DNA of 64,000 nt, taken from contig KV425640.1 of NCBI GenBank assembly GCA_001632425.1, forward strand, positions 1 to 64,000. The letters run 5' to 3'. Position numbers and translations under genes: made by a program. This document shows positions 1 to 11,727 of the stretch, in pieces. Within the stretch, counting starts at the first letter, position 1, and each line of letters starts with the position of its first letter. The stretch comes from Neolentinus lepideus HHB14362 ss-1. Lineage: Eukaryota; Basidiomycota; Agaricomycetes; Gloeophyllales; Gloeophyllaceae. The notes beneath the pieces were generated by a model. The model was not told the DNA's origin. It ran no database searches and worked only from the letters and a program-made list of their open reading frames with translations.

Positions 1-279
1 TGTGTGTGTGTGGAATACGAAGTTAAACGAGCAAAAACATTCAACTCGGGCAGTAGTGGCTTGCCCGACGCGCCACGCGAGCCAGTTTCCAAATTGGGAT
101 GGCGCGTCGGCTTTGCCTGGTGCATCCGGGGAAACAGCCAAGTCACACGCGCGGTGTGAACCGCCCGCCAATTCACAGAGCCAGCTCCGTGAATTCGGTT
201 TTTTAAGTTCTCTTAGGGTTTTTAGCTCTTAGGCGTAAGTATGAGGCTGTCCCGCAAATCCCATATTACTCCATTCGTT

Positions 280-394
280 TTTTTTTTGAATCCTGTTTAT
301 TGTATCTAGGGTATGACCCTATGTTAGACATTACAAGCGGTATGTCGATACTACCTGTTGTTCTTCGTCCAGTGAAATAAATGGTCTTGGTAAC
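280..394 (-). mobile_element. Small retroposed insert with target-site duplication
   Basis: A 15-base sequence, ATTACTCCATTCGTT, occurs twice in the same orientation, at 265-279 and 395-409. It brackets about 115 bases that open with a run of ten T residues (278-287). Read on the minus strand this is a sequence ending in poly-A between long direct repeats, the layout left by target-primed reverse transcription (a SINE or a truncated processed transcript). No coding content or RNA polymerase III box was recognised inside. The repeat and T-run are seen directly; the mechanism is inferred. Confidence 0.5.
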
Positions 395-566
395 ATTACT
401 CCATTCGTTATCTCAAGCAGCCGTGCCAAGACCTCCCATAGTCCGGGTATAATAGCGTAAAATACAAGTCGCCAGGCATTGCTCAGGCAAGCACACAATC
501 GAGACAAATATAGCAGAACCCATCCCGATTCCCTTCAGCCCCCTCGCGTGCTCGAGAGATGTACAC

Positions 567-1353
567 CTACTCGGCAGGGCCAGGAGCAGCAGCTTCAGCT
601 TCTGTTGATTCAGTCTGAGCAGGCTGCTCTGCAGCAGCCTTCCTTTCCTCCGCACTGATCGTCTCAAGCCACTTCGCCACGAACTTGGAGTGAGCACCGA
701 AGTTGATCGTAGTGTCCAAGACGTCACTGGGATAACAGCCCGACGTCAGTAACAATTATGACCCTGATAAACGAAGACATACCGAACGGTACCAGTCTTG
801 TCAACAAAGAAGGTAACACGAGCATCCGTTATGCCCAACAGACCTTTTCCAACGTTGTATGCTTTGCGGGCTTCGCCCCTTGCATCGCTCAAAACAGGGT
901 ACTACACGACTCAGTTGTCAGCACTAGAGTATACAACCGAGACCGGTATCGGACGCACTGTCAGTTTATGCTTCTCCACAAACTTCCTTTGATCTTCGAC
1001 AGAATCGGCACTGATCCCGACAACTTCGATCTTTGAATCTTTGAAGTTGGGCTTGTCTGCGCAGCGTGGGTACGTTAAGAAATGAAGGACTCTACCGTTT
1101 ATGGAGCGCACACGTACCGGCTAGTGCATCCCTAAACTCGCAAGCCTCCTTGGTGCAACCGTAGGTGCCTGACAAGAGTGGCCTCAGCACGAAGGGGCAC
1201 CTGCACGGATGAATACAACGTACCTGACTTGGGATAGAAGAAGATAGCAGTTGGAACACCATTTGCGCCTGGTGTCAATATAAATTCCTCCCCGTCGTAG
1301 TTCGGGAGCGTCAGAGTAGGAACCGTCTGTCCAATCAATGGATGTTTTCCCAT
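567..1353 (-). CDS. PrxQ/BCP-type atypical 2-Cys peroxiredoxin
   Basis: Thiol peroxidase that reduces peroxides with electrons from thioredoxin; fungal relatives of Dot5 are often nuclear. I read about five exons. The N-terminus is MGKHPLIGQTVPTLTLPNYD followed by the AIFFYPKS strand. The active-site exon reads TYGCTKEACEFRDALA, giving peroxidatic Cys in GCT and resolving Cys five residues later, as in the BCP class. Then come VVGISADSVEDQRKFVEKH and VTFFVDKTGTVR, both family-typical strands. The last exon carries FVAKWLETISAEERKAAAEQ and an Ala/Glu-rich tail ending GPAE. The start is the ATG at 1351-1353; the codon two positions upstream is GTG. The gene lies tail-on to the CYP505 gene on the same strand, with 444 bases between them. 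Family call is firm; exact splice sites are inferred. Confidence 0.88.
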
Positions 1354-1797
1354 AATCACTTAGGTGAAGCACTACGAAAGCAATGAGATTAGAATATCGC
1401 TTGCGAGTAACAAGAGGTCGGATACAAGTTTGATACAAGCTGCCACATCTTGCAGACGTTCGGTATTTATAGGTGTTCAAGGCGTCTTCCGATGACGACC
1501 AGGCAGCGAGAAGACGAAGCCCAGCGAACGTAATGGAACGGGTTGAGTTAAACCAACACAGTCTGGACGGCGGGCGAGACGGCACTGGAAGAGTTCCATA
1601 ATTCAAACGGCGTAATATCCCCAAGAGTCAGCTGACCGTTGTTGTCCATATTAGTGCTATTACCAAGTGTGTAGAGCCGATCCTCAGGGCCCCAGGTCTG
1701 GGAGTGACTGTCGTTCAATATCAATTTGGGTTCTGCGAAGGTTCCTATATAGAGGCTATAGAGGAGACGATATATTCTATGCATGCCAGAAAGCGTT
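1354..1797. other. Intergenic, peroxiredoxin promoter and CYP505 3' end
   Basis: This gap separates the peroxiredoxin start from the CYP505 stop. It contains only short open frames with no recognisable protein motif. It most likely holds the 5' flank of the peroxiredoxin gene and the 3' untranslated region of the P450 gene. Confidence 0.5.
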
Positions 1798-4700
1798 TCA
1801 TTCAAAGATGTCGCTGGCGCCTCTTTCCTGTTCGACTCTTTCCCATATCCGTTGAGCCTCCTCGTCGCTGAGATTCACCGCCGCCTTCAAGATGTCAATG
1901 CAGACTTTCTGCACGCCTGTTGCAACCTTGCGTGACCCACAAACGTAGAACTGGTGGAGAAACATAAATAATAGCCAAGAGATGCACAGCAGTAGACGTA
2001 CCCGAGCTCCCGCATTATAGGCTTTCATTACATCTTCCCGATCATGCCAGATACGACTATAAGCAAATGATCAGTATGCTTCTCGGAGGCCATTTACAGG
2101 AAAATGACATACTCTTGGACATACTTGCATCCCTCAGACTTCTCGCTTGCCCTCGAGAAAGCTGGTCTGACGTCCACGACACCCGCCTTCACCCACTCAG
2201 CAATGTCATCTTCTGCATAAAGGTAGTCCTCTTCGGGAGATCTACATCCAAAGAACAAGTGCATGGGCCCGACCTCTCGGCCGGACTCTTTTTGCTTAGC
2301 ACGTTCTTGAATGAAACCTCGCATCGGGGCCAACCCGGAACCAGCGCAGAACATGAGAATGGGCGTAGACAGGTCAGACGGCGGATGGAATTGCGTGCCT
2401 GATGGCTTCACCATCAGCTGCACTCGTTCTCCTGGCTGCAATCGCGCCAAATAATTGGAGGCCACGCCCAAGAACGGTACATCACGGTGGCCCGGAACGG
2501 GTGCACCCTCAACAATGCTAACCGTCAATGTGACATTTTGAGGATTAGCGAGCGGGGACGAGGAGATTGAATATTGGCGTATCCGCATAGGAGGCAGGAG
2601 CCGGAGGAAAGTACTGAGAGATATCTTGATATCCTTGTGACTCTCGAGGACGTCAAGGACGCTGACTCTCTTGTTGAGCACTGAAGCCTTGTAGTCACCC
2701 AAGAGGGCCTCGAGCTTGGACTTCGTTGCAGCACTGTCCGTGAGGGATGTGAGAACTTGCAAATCCTTGGTGCTTGCGGGCTGGGACAGCTCCACGTATC
2801 CGCTCAGCAAAGACAGGATGTTGATGGGTTTGTTCAGGGGGAGGGTGCTCGGACTGCTCGAAGAGATGGTGACTTCTTCCTCAGGCGACAGACCGAAGTG
2901 GGCTATAGCACGCTTTACCAACTCTCCAGGGTTGACTGGAAGGCTACAATATGGTGTTAACCTGCGTTACTATGATACTAGGGCCAAACGACTCTTACAT
3001 AGCGAGATAATCTCCAGCTCTGAAGGACATACCCTCTGGTAGAGCGAACTCTAAGCAGAACAAGGGATTCAGCAACAGCCCTCATAGAGCTTAACCACTG
3101 CTCTCACCTATATGCCTCTTGACTCCGGAGGCGCTCGGCTTCGTCAAGACTCTGTTCTGCGTCACGGTACCAAGCTTTGCATCAGGCTGGCGCAACTCTG
3201 AAGCTCTTGTTGTTCCGGACTTCGTAGTCTTCACCGTTAAAGTTTCTTCCACTTTCGTGCTCACAGTATTATATTCCTGTGAAATATAAGCCTTCTGGAA
3301 GAGAACTTGCAGGGTACTCAAACTTTACCTTTGTCAAGACCATCCAAAGATCAGCTTCCCAAGCATCGAAGTCTTCAAAGAATGTGCTCCCCGACGCATC
3401 ACCCTCACCACGTGGCAGCAGACGTGTGCCCCCCTTCTTCTCCAATATTTCATCCACCAGCTTTGGGACCCTCTGATACGTGCGCACCCAGTCCCTGTTG
3501 CCGCAACCGAATATAGCGTACTTCAGGTCCTTGAATTCCGTGTCTGACGTGCCCTGCTCGAGCCACTGGACTGCCTGCGCCGCATTGTCAGCGGGCTGAC
3601 CTGTATCACACGGTCAATGATCAAATAATGCGAGCGAAGCAAGTAAGGGGTTGGTTACCTTCGAAGGATGCAGTGATGATGATTACAGGCCCATCCGTCA
3701 ATATCCGACCAGTTGCTTGGTCCAATGTACCAATGGACGCCTTGAAGCCACGAGAGCTCGCATCCGAAGCTATCCTCTGTGCGAACGACTCCGACGTCCC
3801 CGTATTACTGCCATAGAGCACATACATCCTTGGCTTCGGCGTCCCATCATCCTGTTCCACGGGAGCATTAACAGGCGCATAGTCCTTCCCAGCAGCCTTC
3901 GGAGCAAGCAGACTCGAAGACGGCGTCGACAGGAGGTGAACAGCATTCGACCGAAGGCTAGCGCGGATGTAGAAATCTTTTGGCTTCAAGGTCAGCGCTT
4001 GCTTCACTTCGAGAGTGTAGTCAGGGTCGTTGAAGCAGAGGTCGAAGGTTTGGATGATGCTGGCGATGACAAGTTGTGCCTCCTGCCAGGCGAAAGGCCG
4101 GCCCTGTAAAGCGGTCAAAGAAAGTTTCTTACATGCACAGATCTTACTTACGATGCAAGCGCGCATTCCATATCCGAACGGCTGCCAAGACTCCGGCTGT
4201 AATGTCAATTAGGACAGAACCCTTCCATGTGCAGCATAGAGCATACCGGCATAGCCTCGAATTTTCCGTCAAGCATACGCTCAGGCTTGAACTCATCAGC
4301 CTAAGAGCAAAGGAGGCCATTAGTATCTTCCGAATACGACGATGTATTTAACGACATTCTCCTCACATCGTCTCCCCAGACTTTATGATCACGTTGTGCC
4401 GCATGATTATTAATCGCAAATGCCTGGCCCTTTTTGATCGCATACTTTCCTGCAAGCGCGACATCTTCCAGTGCCACCACGGCACGCACAGCTGCAGTAG
4501 GATTTAGGCGAATGGATTCCCGCAACACGGCTATAAGTCATGTTGGTCAATGGGACTTGAGCCATATCACGTCACACATTACCGTTGAGATAAGGCATCT
4601 TTGCCAAATGCTCGAGCGTGATCGATTTGCCCTGGGTCACGTCGTCGACCTCCTTTCGAAGTCGGATGAGGCATTCCGGGTTTTTGAGAAGGTAATAAGT

Positions 4701-6046
4701 GGTGAAGGAGAGTATACCAGAAGTTGTTTCGTGGCCTAGAGTATACATCAGTTAGGGGTCCGTGGAGTGACGAAGAGGGGATGTCGGAAGTCAACCCGAA
4801 GTAGAAGCTTACCCGCGATCAAGAAGGTAATCAACTGAAATAGGTCTTCAGTAAGGATCAGACTCGTTAGTAAAAACCTCTACTTACATTCTTCGTGATA
4901 GCGTCGTCGCTCAGGCCTTGCCCGGTCTTAGGGTCCTTGCCGTACAACATGGTGTTCAGTAAATCCTTCTTTTCGATGGGGTGATGTCTTCGATGCTTCA
5001 CAACTATAAACCAGATAGTCATGAGTTATAGTAAATTAGACAAGAGATTGATACAAACTTTGGCTCGCCACATCAACCATTAGCTTCTTGTCTGCTTCCC
5101 ATTTCGCCGTCGCGCTGGTCATCAGGGCTTGCACAATTGCAGGTCGGTTCGCGCGGGCATTGCACTCCTTGAGGAAGTCGGTCATGGCTTCGCAGAACGG
5201 TGGTAGGGTTTCCTTTTATGACAGATTAATATTGATTGAACTGGATCGATGTAGAGCGCTTACGCTATAGAAAGAGTTGAAGCTAGGTGACGCGGGAAGT
5301 CAAAGGGCGCAGAATAGACAGCGAGCGGCACGAGCTTACCGATAGTTCATGGAACACAGAGCAATCGTATCCAGTGTCAGTCTGGTGTATTCATCTGTAG
5401 GACTGATAACATAATCGGGACCAAATCTAGCATGTGTGCGTGGTCAGGACTCGCATCATTGCATTTGTTCAGGACGCTTTACCGCGACCACTTCAAGATC
5501 AACTGTGAGCATATGTCTTTCATATCGTCCCACATATTTCTAATGTTAGCAGTGCCGAAAGCTGGCATGAGCAATCGATCTGCGTCAATATGTTACACAT
5601 CAGAACTGCTAGTGACTTTCGATGACTGTGGAGAAAAGGTCAACATACGCGCTATCGCCCAGTTCGGTTCATCTGCGAGAGCCTATCAAGACGTCAGTCG
5701 GGGGAGCGTGGCTGGAGGAAAAGACGCACAGTAAATAAACCGTCCCCTGCCAATGATCTGACTTCATTGAGGGATCCAGGGACACTCTTCTGGAACTTCT
5801 TGTCGTTCGAGAGCTCTCGAACAAGCTCGCACGAGTTCACAAAATACACGATTCTTCCTACATTCGAGCCCAGTCCAAGGAAGTACACAAACACCGGTGG
5901 AAGCACGTACCGAGCAAATTCAACTGGTAGATCTCGCCGTACTGCTTGGCAAGCAGACCAAACGAGCCTATAGGAAGCTCTTTATCGATAGCCAACACAT
6001 TCCCGAGGAAAGGAATAGTAGGCGGCTGCGGGATCGGGACAGACAT
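1798..6046 (-). CDS. CYP505-type P450-reductase fusion (fatty-acid hydroxylase family)
   Basis: A self-sufficient cytochrome P450 with its reductase on one chain, like Fusarium P450foxy and bacterial P450 BM3; family members hydroxylate fatty acids near the omega end using NADPH. It is split by many introns. In order I see: N-terminus [20 protein letters not shown] with QYGEIYQL; I-helix AGHETTSG near 4735; K-helix ESIRLNPTA near 4510; heme loop [18 protein letters not shown] split by an intron near 4150; FMN-binding [19 protein letters not shown] near 3810; FAD-binding [10 protein letters not shown] near 2570; NADPH-binding [15 protein letters not shown] and [18 protein letters not shown] near 2300; and the C-terminus [14 protein letters not shown], ending ASDIFE. 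All key P450 and reductase motifs are present and no frame break was seen. The start is the ATG at 6044-6046; the upstream in-frame TTG is not needed. Intron-rich structure is normal for this fungus. Confidence 0.93.
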
Positions 6047-7009
6047 GGTCAATGTTGGGGCAACCGTCGAGAATAATTACCGGGGCGTCTACTCGTAGTG
6101 TAGCAAAGAACACTGATGGTTGAGAATCCCGCCAAAAGGCCGCCTCATGGGCTTTTGTATTGGATCATTCGGCAACTCCACGATATCACCAGCAAGGACG
6201 ATCCCTGCAGCCGCACACTGCGAAGGCAAACATGCTGCGTTACGTGCAGCCACCGGCGATAGCGCCCAAAAGCGGCAACTCGCTGGATACCTCGGACTGC
6301 CAATGACCGATGCTCAGCGTTCTCAGCACGCTAGAACACGACACCACCGTAGAATGTATCGCTCGATTACTACCTGACACTTACATGTTTCGTGTCCTCG
6401 GAGACCGTTTACTGTCGCCTTACGGCCTACAAGCTAAAAGTATATGGACCATTCACATAACAGGACCGGCGACCTGTCGGATTGCCCGCATGGGGCGCCT
6501 TGTTGGGAAAGAACAGCGCTGATACACACCTGCAGGCACGATGGCACTCTGAGCAGCCTGGATGATCAGGACGCCTACATACGTTCGTGAGATTAATAGA
6601 GAGGGTGGATGATGGAGGGTGTGCTCTAGCCATAACAGACGGCGAGTGGAAGGGGGTTCATATGGCTTCCTATGGAAAGCTGATCGAGAACTCCTGTGGT
6701 AGCGGTTTTGGGTAACGGTCTCACCTTGCCGGGAATACATACTACGGGTGCAGTCTCGTCGTATACAATATGTGATATCGCCTGCTGCTACCTTCCCAGG
6801 AGGTTCGCGATTTGACTCGAAGCTGTCGCATTATTTTATGTTTTACCTGTGTGTCATGGTGAAAGTCCATCTCTCGTACATCCAAATCTAATTGTTATTG
6901 ATTTTGGCACAGCTACGGGTGGTTTCTCTCTAGTTGCAAATTTGGCACACAGTTTACATGGCGTTTTGTTTTCATGAGCATGCAGCGGATATGCCTTCTC
7001 AAAATATTT
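6047..7009. other. Gene-poor flank upstream of CYP505
   Basis: About 960 bases without a recognisable gene. Short open frames on both strands show no family motif. The first few hundred bases presumably carry the CYP505 promoter; the rest runs up to the MITE at 7010. Confidence 0.5.
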
Positions 7010-7569
7010 TACAGTCAACTCTCTCATAACCCATCTCTCTAACAACCCATACTCTGTTCTAACCCGTACATTTTTTCGTCCATCAAGTTGGTTCCTAATT
7101 AATTTGCGTGACAACCCATATCTCTGTAATACTCCATAACCCATGGCTTCTCAGCCAATCATAACCTATACATTTATTTCATTTTGTGTGGAATTTACTA
7201 TACTTGATGCAACAATAGACAAGGAATATTAGTTCTACAACCAAAACTCATATGGTATGATGCTCGGAAGGGACCGGATGCTGCTCGTCCCCCTTCATGT
7301 CACCATGTCCACTCCTTATATCAGACGAGGAAGTCACGTGGATGAGCAAATCAGGAGCTGGAATCAGTTCTCGATGCCAGATTACCGATTAATTTATGCG
7401 TTACACTCATTCATGATATTATAGAACCTTCTAATAGTATTAATTCTTGTATATATATAATGTGTATTTTAATGATATTTTAATGACCTCTCTCGCAACC
7501 CATACTCTGCAATAACCCATACTTTGGGATGTCCACGGACCCATATGGGTTATGAGAGAGTCGACTGTA
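7010..7569. mobile_element. Tc1/mariner-like MITE, TA target site
   Basis: A 560-base element. The left end starts TA-CAGTCAACTCTCTCATAA and the right end, read on the other strand, starts TA-CAGTCGACTCTCTCATAA; the match continues into CCCAT with one mismatch in 25 bases. The TA dinucleotide at both borders and the CAGT start fit the Tc1/mariner (pogo/Fot1) superfamily. Inside each end are further degenerate copies of an AACCCAT motif (for example near 7045, 7108, 7138, 7498, 7515), which look like subterminal transposase-binding repeats. The centre is AT-rich and has no transposase frame, so the element is non-autonomous. Family assignment is inference from the TIR and TSD. Confidence 0.8.
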
Positions 7570-7910
7570 TTCGAATACTGGCACTTCGAGTTGCGCGGTT
7601 ACCGAGATCTGATGGATCTGGCTTACTAATACGTAAGAAAATACATACAGTGTTCAGACTTGCTATGACTATCGCTCGAAATGTCAACGGGTTGTGCAAA
7701 GCATACACATATGGTACAGAGGAGCATTGCCCCGCTCAGAGCTGCAAGACATATTGGAGATGACCAAGTATGCACCGTATATGCTAGATCCACGGACGTC
7801 CGCTCGACGGGCCATTAGTCAGGCCAGATGACTTGCTCTTTGGTTTCAACCATCTATGAGCGATTTCATCGGTCGACAGACGCACTCCAGTCGCACGAGA
7901 TGGGCAGCAA

Positions 7911-7916
7911 TATAAA
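7911..7916 (+). promoter_or_regulatory. TATA box of the dienelactone hydrolase-like gene
   Basis: A TATAAA hexamer lies about 112 bases upstream of the ATG at 8028, a plausible core-promoter distance in fungi. Sequence match only. Confidence 0.4.
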
Positions 7917-8027
7917 CAACGCAAAGCCTTTCAGTCCCCACGCAAGAGACCGCTATTTCGTCTCTTGATATATCCCGATCCCCGTAACTTAGGCCTCGAA
8001 TTTCAAGTCCGCACTCGACCGGCAGCC

Positions 8028-9189
8028 ATGAGCTGCCCGCAATGCTCGCAGGGTTTCATCCTCCCGGGTGAGCCCGAGGGGGAGATAACCAATGTCACAA
8101 GCATCAATGCATACCTCCACCGCGCGCCCGAGGGGTCAACAAGTACAAGAGCGGTCTTTTTGTTTACGGATATTTTCGGGTTACAATTGAAAAATTCGAA
8201 GATACTGGCCGATACATTTTCGAAGAGGCTGGGGTGTGATGTCTGGGTCCCGGATTTCTTTGCCGGTGCGTGTTTGAGGCTTCTGGGATGGTGTGCGGAA
8301 TTTAGCATGAGATGCCCGATTGGAACAGGTAGCCCTCCTCTGGGTATTTATGACCTTGAAGGGATCATGCCCAGAAAGCCAGGTCAAACTATACCTTTCT
8401 TCTCTTATCTGAAGTTTGCATGGTTGTTCTTGCGTCGTGCATTTGGATTCTACAGGAATCGCCCCGCGGTTGTGGACGCAAGAGTAAAATCCGTAAGCCG
8501 CCATGTCCTATATCTCACCGGACTCAGCCTGGCTAATTGCTCTGTCTGAAACCCAGTTCATTACGAAGGTCAAGGAGGACAAGAAGTACAGCAAAGTCGG
8601 TGCAGTCGGGTAAGTGGTGTTTCAAGCGACCGAGATGACATCACATCCTGACGTCCGCTTATTGTCAGATACTGCTTTGGCGGTTCCATGTGCGTCCGGC
8701 TAAGCTCGAAGCACCTGCTCGATAGCATTGTGATTGCACATCCTGGCGCATGTCCGCCGGAATTGGTCCAGACGATCCAGGTATGTTTTTCATGAATAGG
8801 AGCAAACCAGGTATCGACATGAATGACAGATTCCATCTTCGTGGGCTTGTGCGGAAGGTAAGTCTCAGTTGTCGATCGACTTTGAGGTATAGACATGACA
8901 GAATGCTCGACGCAGATGACATGTCGTTCAAACCTCAGGTGCGCCAGGCTGCGGAAGCCGTGTTGGCTGGACGCAAGGGGAAGCCCAACTTTACGGAATA
9001 CGAGTTTAAGGACTACAAAGGTGAATATTTTCGTTCGTATGATTATTTGACCTTCCAGCCGACGTAAGTATCGCAGGTACTGTACACGGGTTTGCGTCGA
9101 GGCCCCATCTGGAGGATGCGGAAGCAAAGGCAGGGTTTGACGGTGCTCTTGATCAGACGGTGGCTTGGTTTGAGAAGACGCTGTCTTGA
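8028..9189 (+). CDS. Dienelactone hydrolase family protein
   Basis: Alpha/beta hydrolase of the dienelactone hydrolase (carboxymethylenebutenolidase) family, a cytosolic enzyme class that opens lactone rings; the true substrate is unknown for most fungal members. Six exons join cleanly. The N-terminus is MSCPQCSQGFILPGEPEG, followed by FLFTDIFGLQLKNSKILAD and the core GYCFGGSMCVRLS, where the nucleophile is Cys in the G-x-C-x-G elbow. The catalytic Asp lies in WACAEDDMSF and the His in GTVHGFASRP near the C-terminus, so the Cys/Asp/His triad is complete. The protein ends QTVAWFEKTLS. The start was chosen as the first ATG of the conserved N-terminal block. It stands between a MITE and a dead DUF6533 gene, with no sign of an operating aromatic-catabolism cluster around it. 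Confidence 0.9.
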
Positions 9190-9258
9190 AAGTCTACTAG
9201 TACTAGTATGATCAGCTTTGCACAGATGCCTCACATTCATACGAATGGCTTATAACGT

Positions 9259-10650
9259 ATGCAACACGATTTCTTGTTCTATTTTAACAAGCAGTTCATC
9301 CGCGTGTGCTGCGAAAGCTTTGATGAAGAGGTCTCACTGGTAAGTCGACGTCGCATGACAAGCTGCCCATCTCTAAATTTTGTAGATTCACCGGGCACGC
9401 TTGAATGCCATCAAACTGGCCTACCTGCTCAGCCGATACTATCCGCTTCTGTAGTTCCCGCTGCAAATGTGGGCATAGCTTGGTAACCAGACTACTTGCC
9501 ACACCTGCAATCAGGTCACCCGTGCCCTGTACTGTCTGGTTTTCCCATTTGTAAGTAGAATTTCCGACGCCCTCCTATTCGTCAGTCATCATTTACAACT
9601 GTCCCATCCAGTGGCAGCCTCTGTCTGCTCAAAATGTGTTCATCCCTCGTTGATGACATGAAATCACTCACCGGCATGCCCTTCTACCCAGGTGTCATAC
9701 TTCCTTCGGACGAACTCCTTCACGAGCAGAAGGGGAATAATCTTAGCCACATTATGTTTTGCATTTTGTTACTATGTTGGGGCTGGAGGTGTGGATATTT
9801 GGCACTGGCATCACGCGTATGTTTATCTATCCAAAATATAAGATATCGAGCTAACCCAGAAGTCAGTGACTGAGGAGCTGTTCTCCTCTATAATGAGACC
9901 GGGTGCTTTGCGAATGACCGCTATGCGCTAGTGGAAGCGCTCGTCTACTCCCGTGCCGACGGCGGTGAGTGATATTACTGATTTTGCTCCTTCTCTCACT
10001 CCCTTTTGTCAGGCTTTCTTTGTGCGTAAGAAAACCAGGGGCTTCTTGAATTTACTGATTATTCAATAGCTTGCTGTGGAAGTTCTTTTTCGACTGCATT
10101 TGTATAGGCTGAATTGGCGAAGTAAGTTTAATATCCAGCCGTCCCGTTTCAGTCTGACAATCTTCAGCGTGAGTAGTACTGTCTTTGGGAGCCGAACGTC
10201 CACTGCCGGCTAGCGAATATGTTCATCGAACAAGGTACGCGATGGCATCCAATCTTCTGAGACAACTGACAGATGTCGACGTATGTACGTTTTATCGCCT
10301 TCGTAATTATGTCAGCGCTGAACATAAGTACCACCAGCTTCAATCTATTTACTGTGAGTGAACTGTCAATGCTTCTACTGTACTTCACCATTTGTCTAGG
10401 TCGACCAGACAGTGGAACGGTACGACCTTGCCTTATGTCCTAAGTCTTCAGTACTGCATCTTGCACTAGTGAACTGCCCTAACGCTATATACTCCAGTCT
10501 TGCCGATTGTTAGTGGCTCTCAACGATGCTCAGAACTTTGATTGTGTTGACCAGCGACTTCCATTTAGGATCTTGGTGCTCCGCCGCACAGTGCTTCCTA
10601 CGGAATCGCAATAGCTGGGACAGCATTTTCGTATCGTACAAGACACAATT
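9259..10650 (+). pseudogene. DUF6533 membrane protein, decayed
   Basis: Remnant of the basidiomycete DUF6533 family, multi-span membrane proteins of unknown role. The recognisable part is SFDEEVSL, a spliced intron (9340-9385), then IHRARLNAIKLAYLLSRYYP, the family's first membrane helix, and later QVTRALYCLVFPF. In-frame TAG stops interrupt it at 9452-9454 and at 9476-9478; the second sits where family members usually have Trp. Downstream exons can only be guessed: TGCFANDRYALVEAL near 9900 and MSTYVRFIAFVIMSALNIST near 10280 resemble later family segments but need frame changes. The right boundary is approximate. The two stops and family match are seen directly; loss of function is inferred. 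Confidence 0.6.
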
Positions 10651-10842
10651 GAACAACTAGAACTGAACCTATACCATGATGATCTTGGTCACTGTGATAG
10701 ATATCTGTATTATAGTAATCAGTACTGCATCTATGACTATTGGCTATAGTATTTCTTTAAACGCATGCTGTCTTCAACCATAGAAGGCAGTATTCACTAC
10801 TTCTTCGGAGCTTTTACGTGTGCTTCTCTCCCTTGACACTTG

Positions 10843-11428
10843 ATGTCTGACAAAATACCTTCATCGACAAGTGAAAGAGCATTTGATGGGAGGCACCCTT
10901 CTCAGGCCGAAGCTGAGTATCTTGGGATCCAAGGTTATGTCGAAGAACAGCTGAATACATTGAGACAATTACTTCAAACCGGCAGGGAGGTATGCCAGGA
11001 GCAGAAACGTGTAATAGATGAAGAAGCGCAGACAAAAGCGGTTCGCAGAGAGCAAAAGGAACGCCGTCTTGAAGATGTGCAAGCCAACAGTGCTCGGATA
11101 GCGAGAGATCAAGCAAAAGATCGCAGAGATGCTACAGCTCGTCGTGCAGGTCAGTTTATCCTCCCAAGTCAGCTATCGGAGAGATCGAGCACTCATATTT
11201 GTTGGCCTAGACGAATCTCGCAGGTGGGATACCCTCAAGCAGGAGCTAGACACGTTACATGAAGCTCGAGTCGACATGCTCACGACATTCGTAGCAGGTC
11301 AGATGTGTCTCCTCAATGCTTGCAACACAACTGATCGTAGTGGGAAGACTCAATTGCGTTTAACAGGCGTCAACAAGAAGAGATACGAGCAGCAATTGAA
11401 GAAAGTAGGCGCAGACGTTGAAGCGTGA
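10843..11428 (+). CDS. Short coiled-coil protein, unknown function
   Basis: Three exons (about 10843-11149, 11211-11297, 11367-11428) join in phase to a protein of about 151 residues. The N-terminus is MSDKIPSSTSERAFDGRHPS. The middle, from EYLGIQGYVEEQLNTLRQLL through EEAQTKAVRREQKERRLEDV to KDRRDATARRADESRRWDTL, is strongly charged, rich in E/K/R/Q, with heptad-like spacing expected of a long coiled coil. No enzymatic motif, signal peptide or membrane helix is visible. An A/R-rich helix protein of this kind could be a structural or scaffold factor, but I do not recognise the family. It ends 299 bases before the NUDCD1-like gene on the same strand. Confidence 0.6.
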
Positions 11429-11727
11429 AAGAAAGAGAGACGGACAGCCTGGAACAGATCAATCGGTTCCGAGATCTTTTGTACTCAAAAATCACGAAGA
11501 GAAAATGCACACAACATGCCGTGATACAGAACAGTATGCGACGCGAAAGCTGTCCCAAGGAGCGGTTGGTGCTCGAATTTGCCGGGATCACGGGATACGG
11601 TCAGGATCCTCGTCACGTCACGCATTCAGCGACTGCGCCGAGAATCTGTTTGGAGTCGTATAAACATGGCACCGGCTCGGTGACACAACACATCAAAGTG
11701 TTTCTTGATACTTTTGAAGCACTCGCA

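Noticed and set aside
11425..11727. In-frame upstream extension of the NUDCD1-like gene
   Set aside because: The extension is open but not protein-like, and the family N-terminus starts at MSSFVTDRSLLNPKFEGY.
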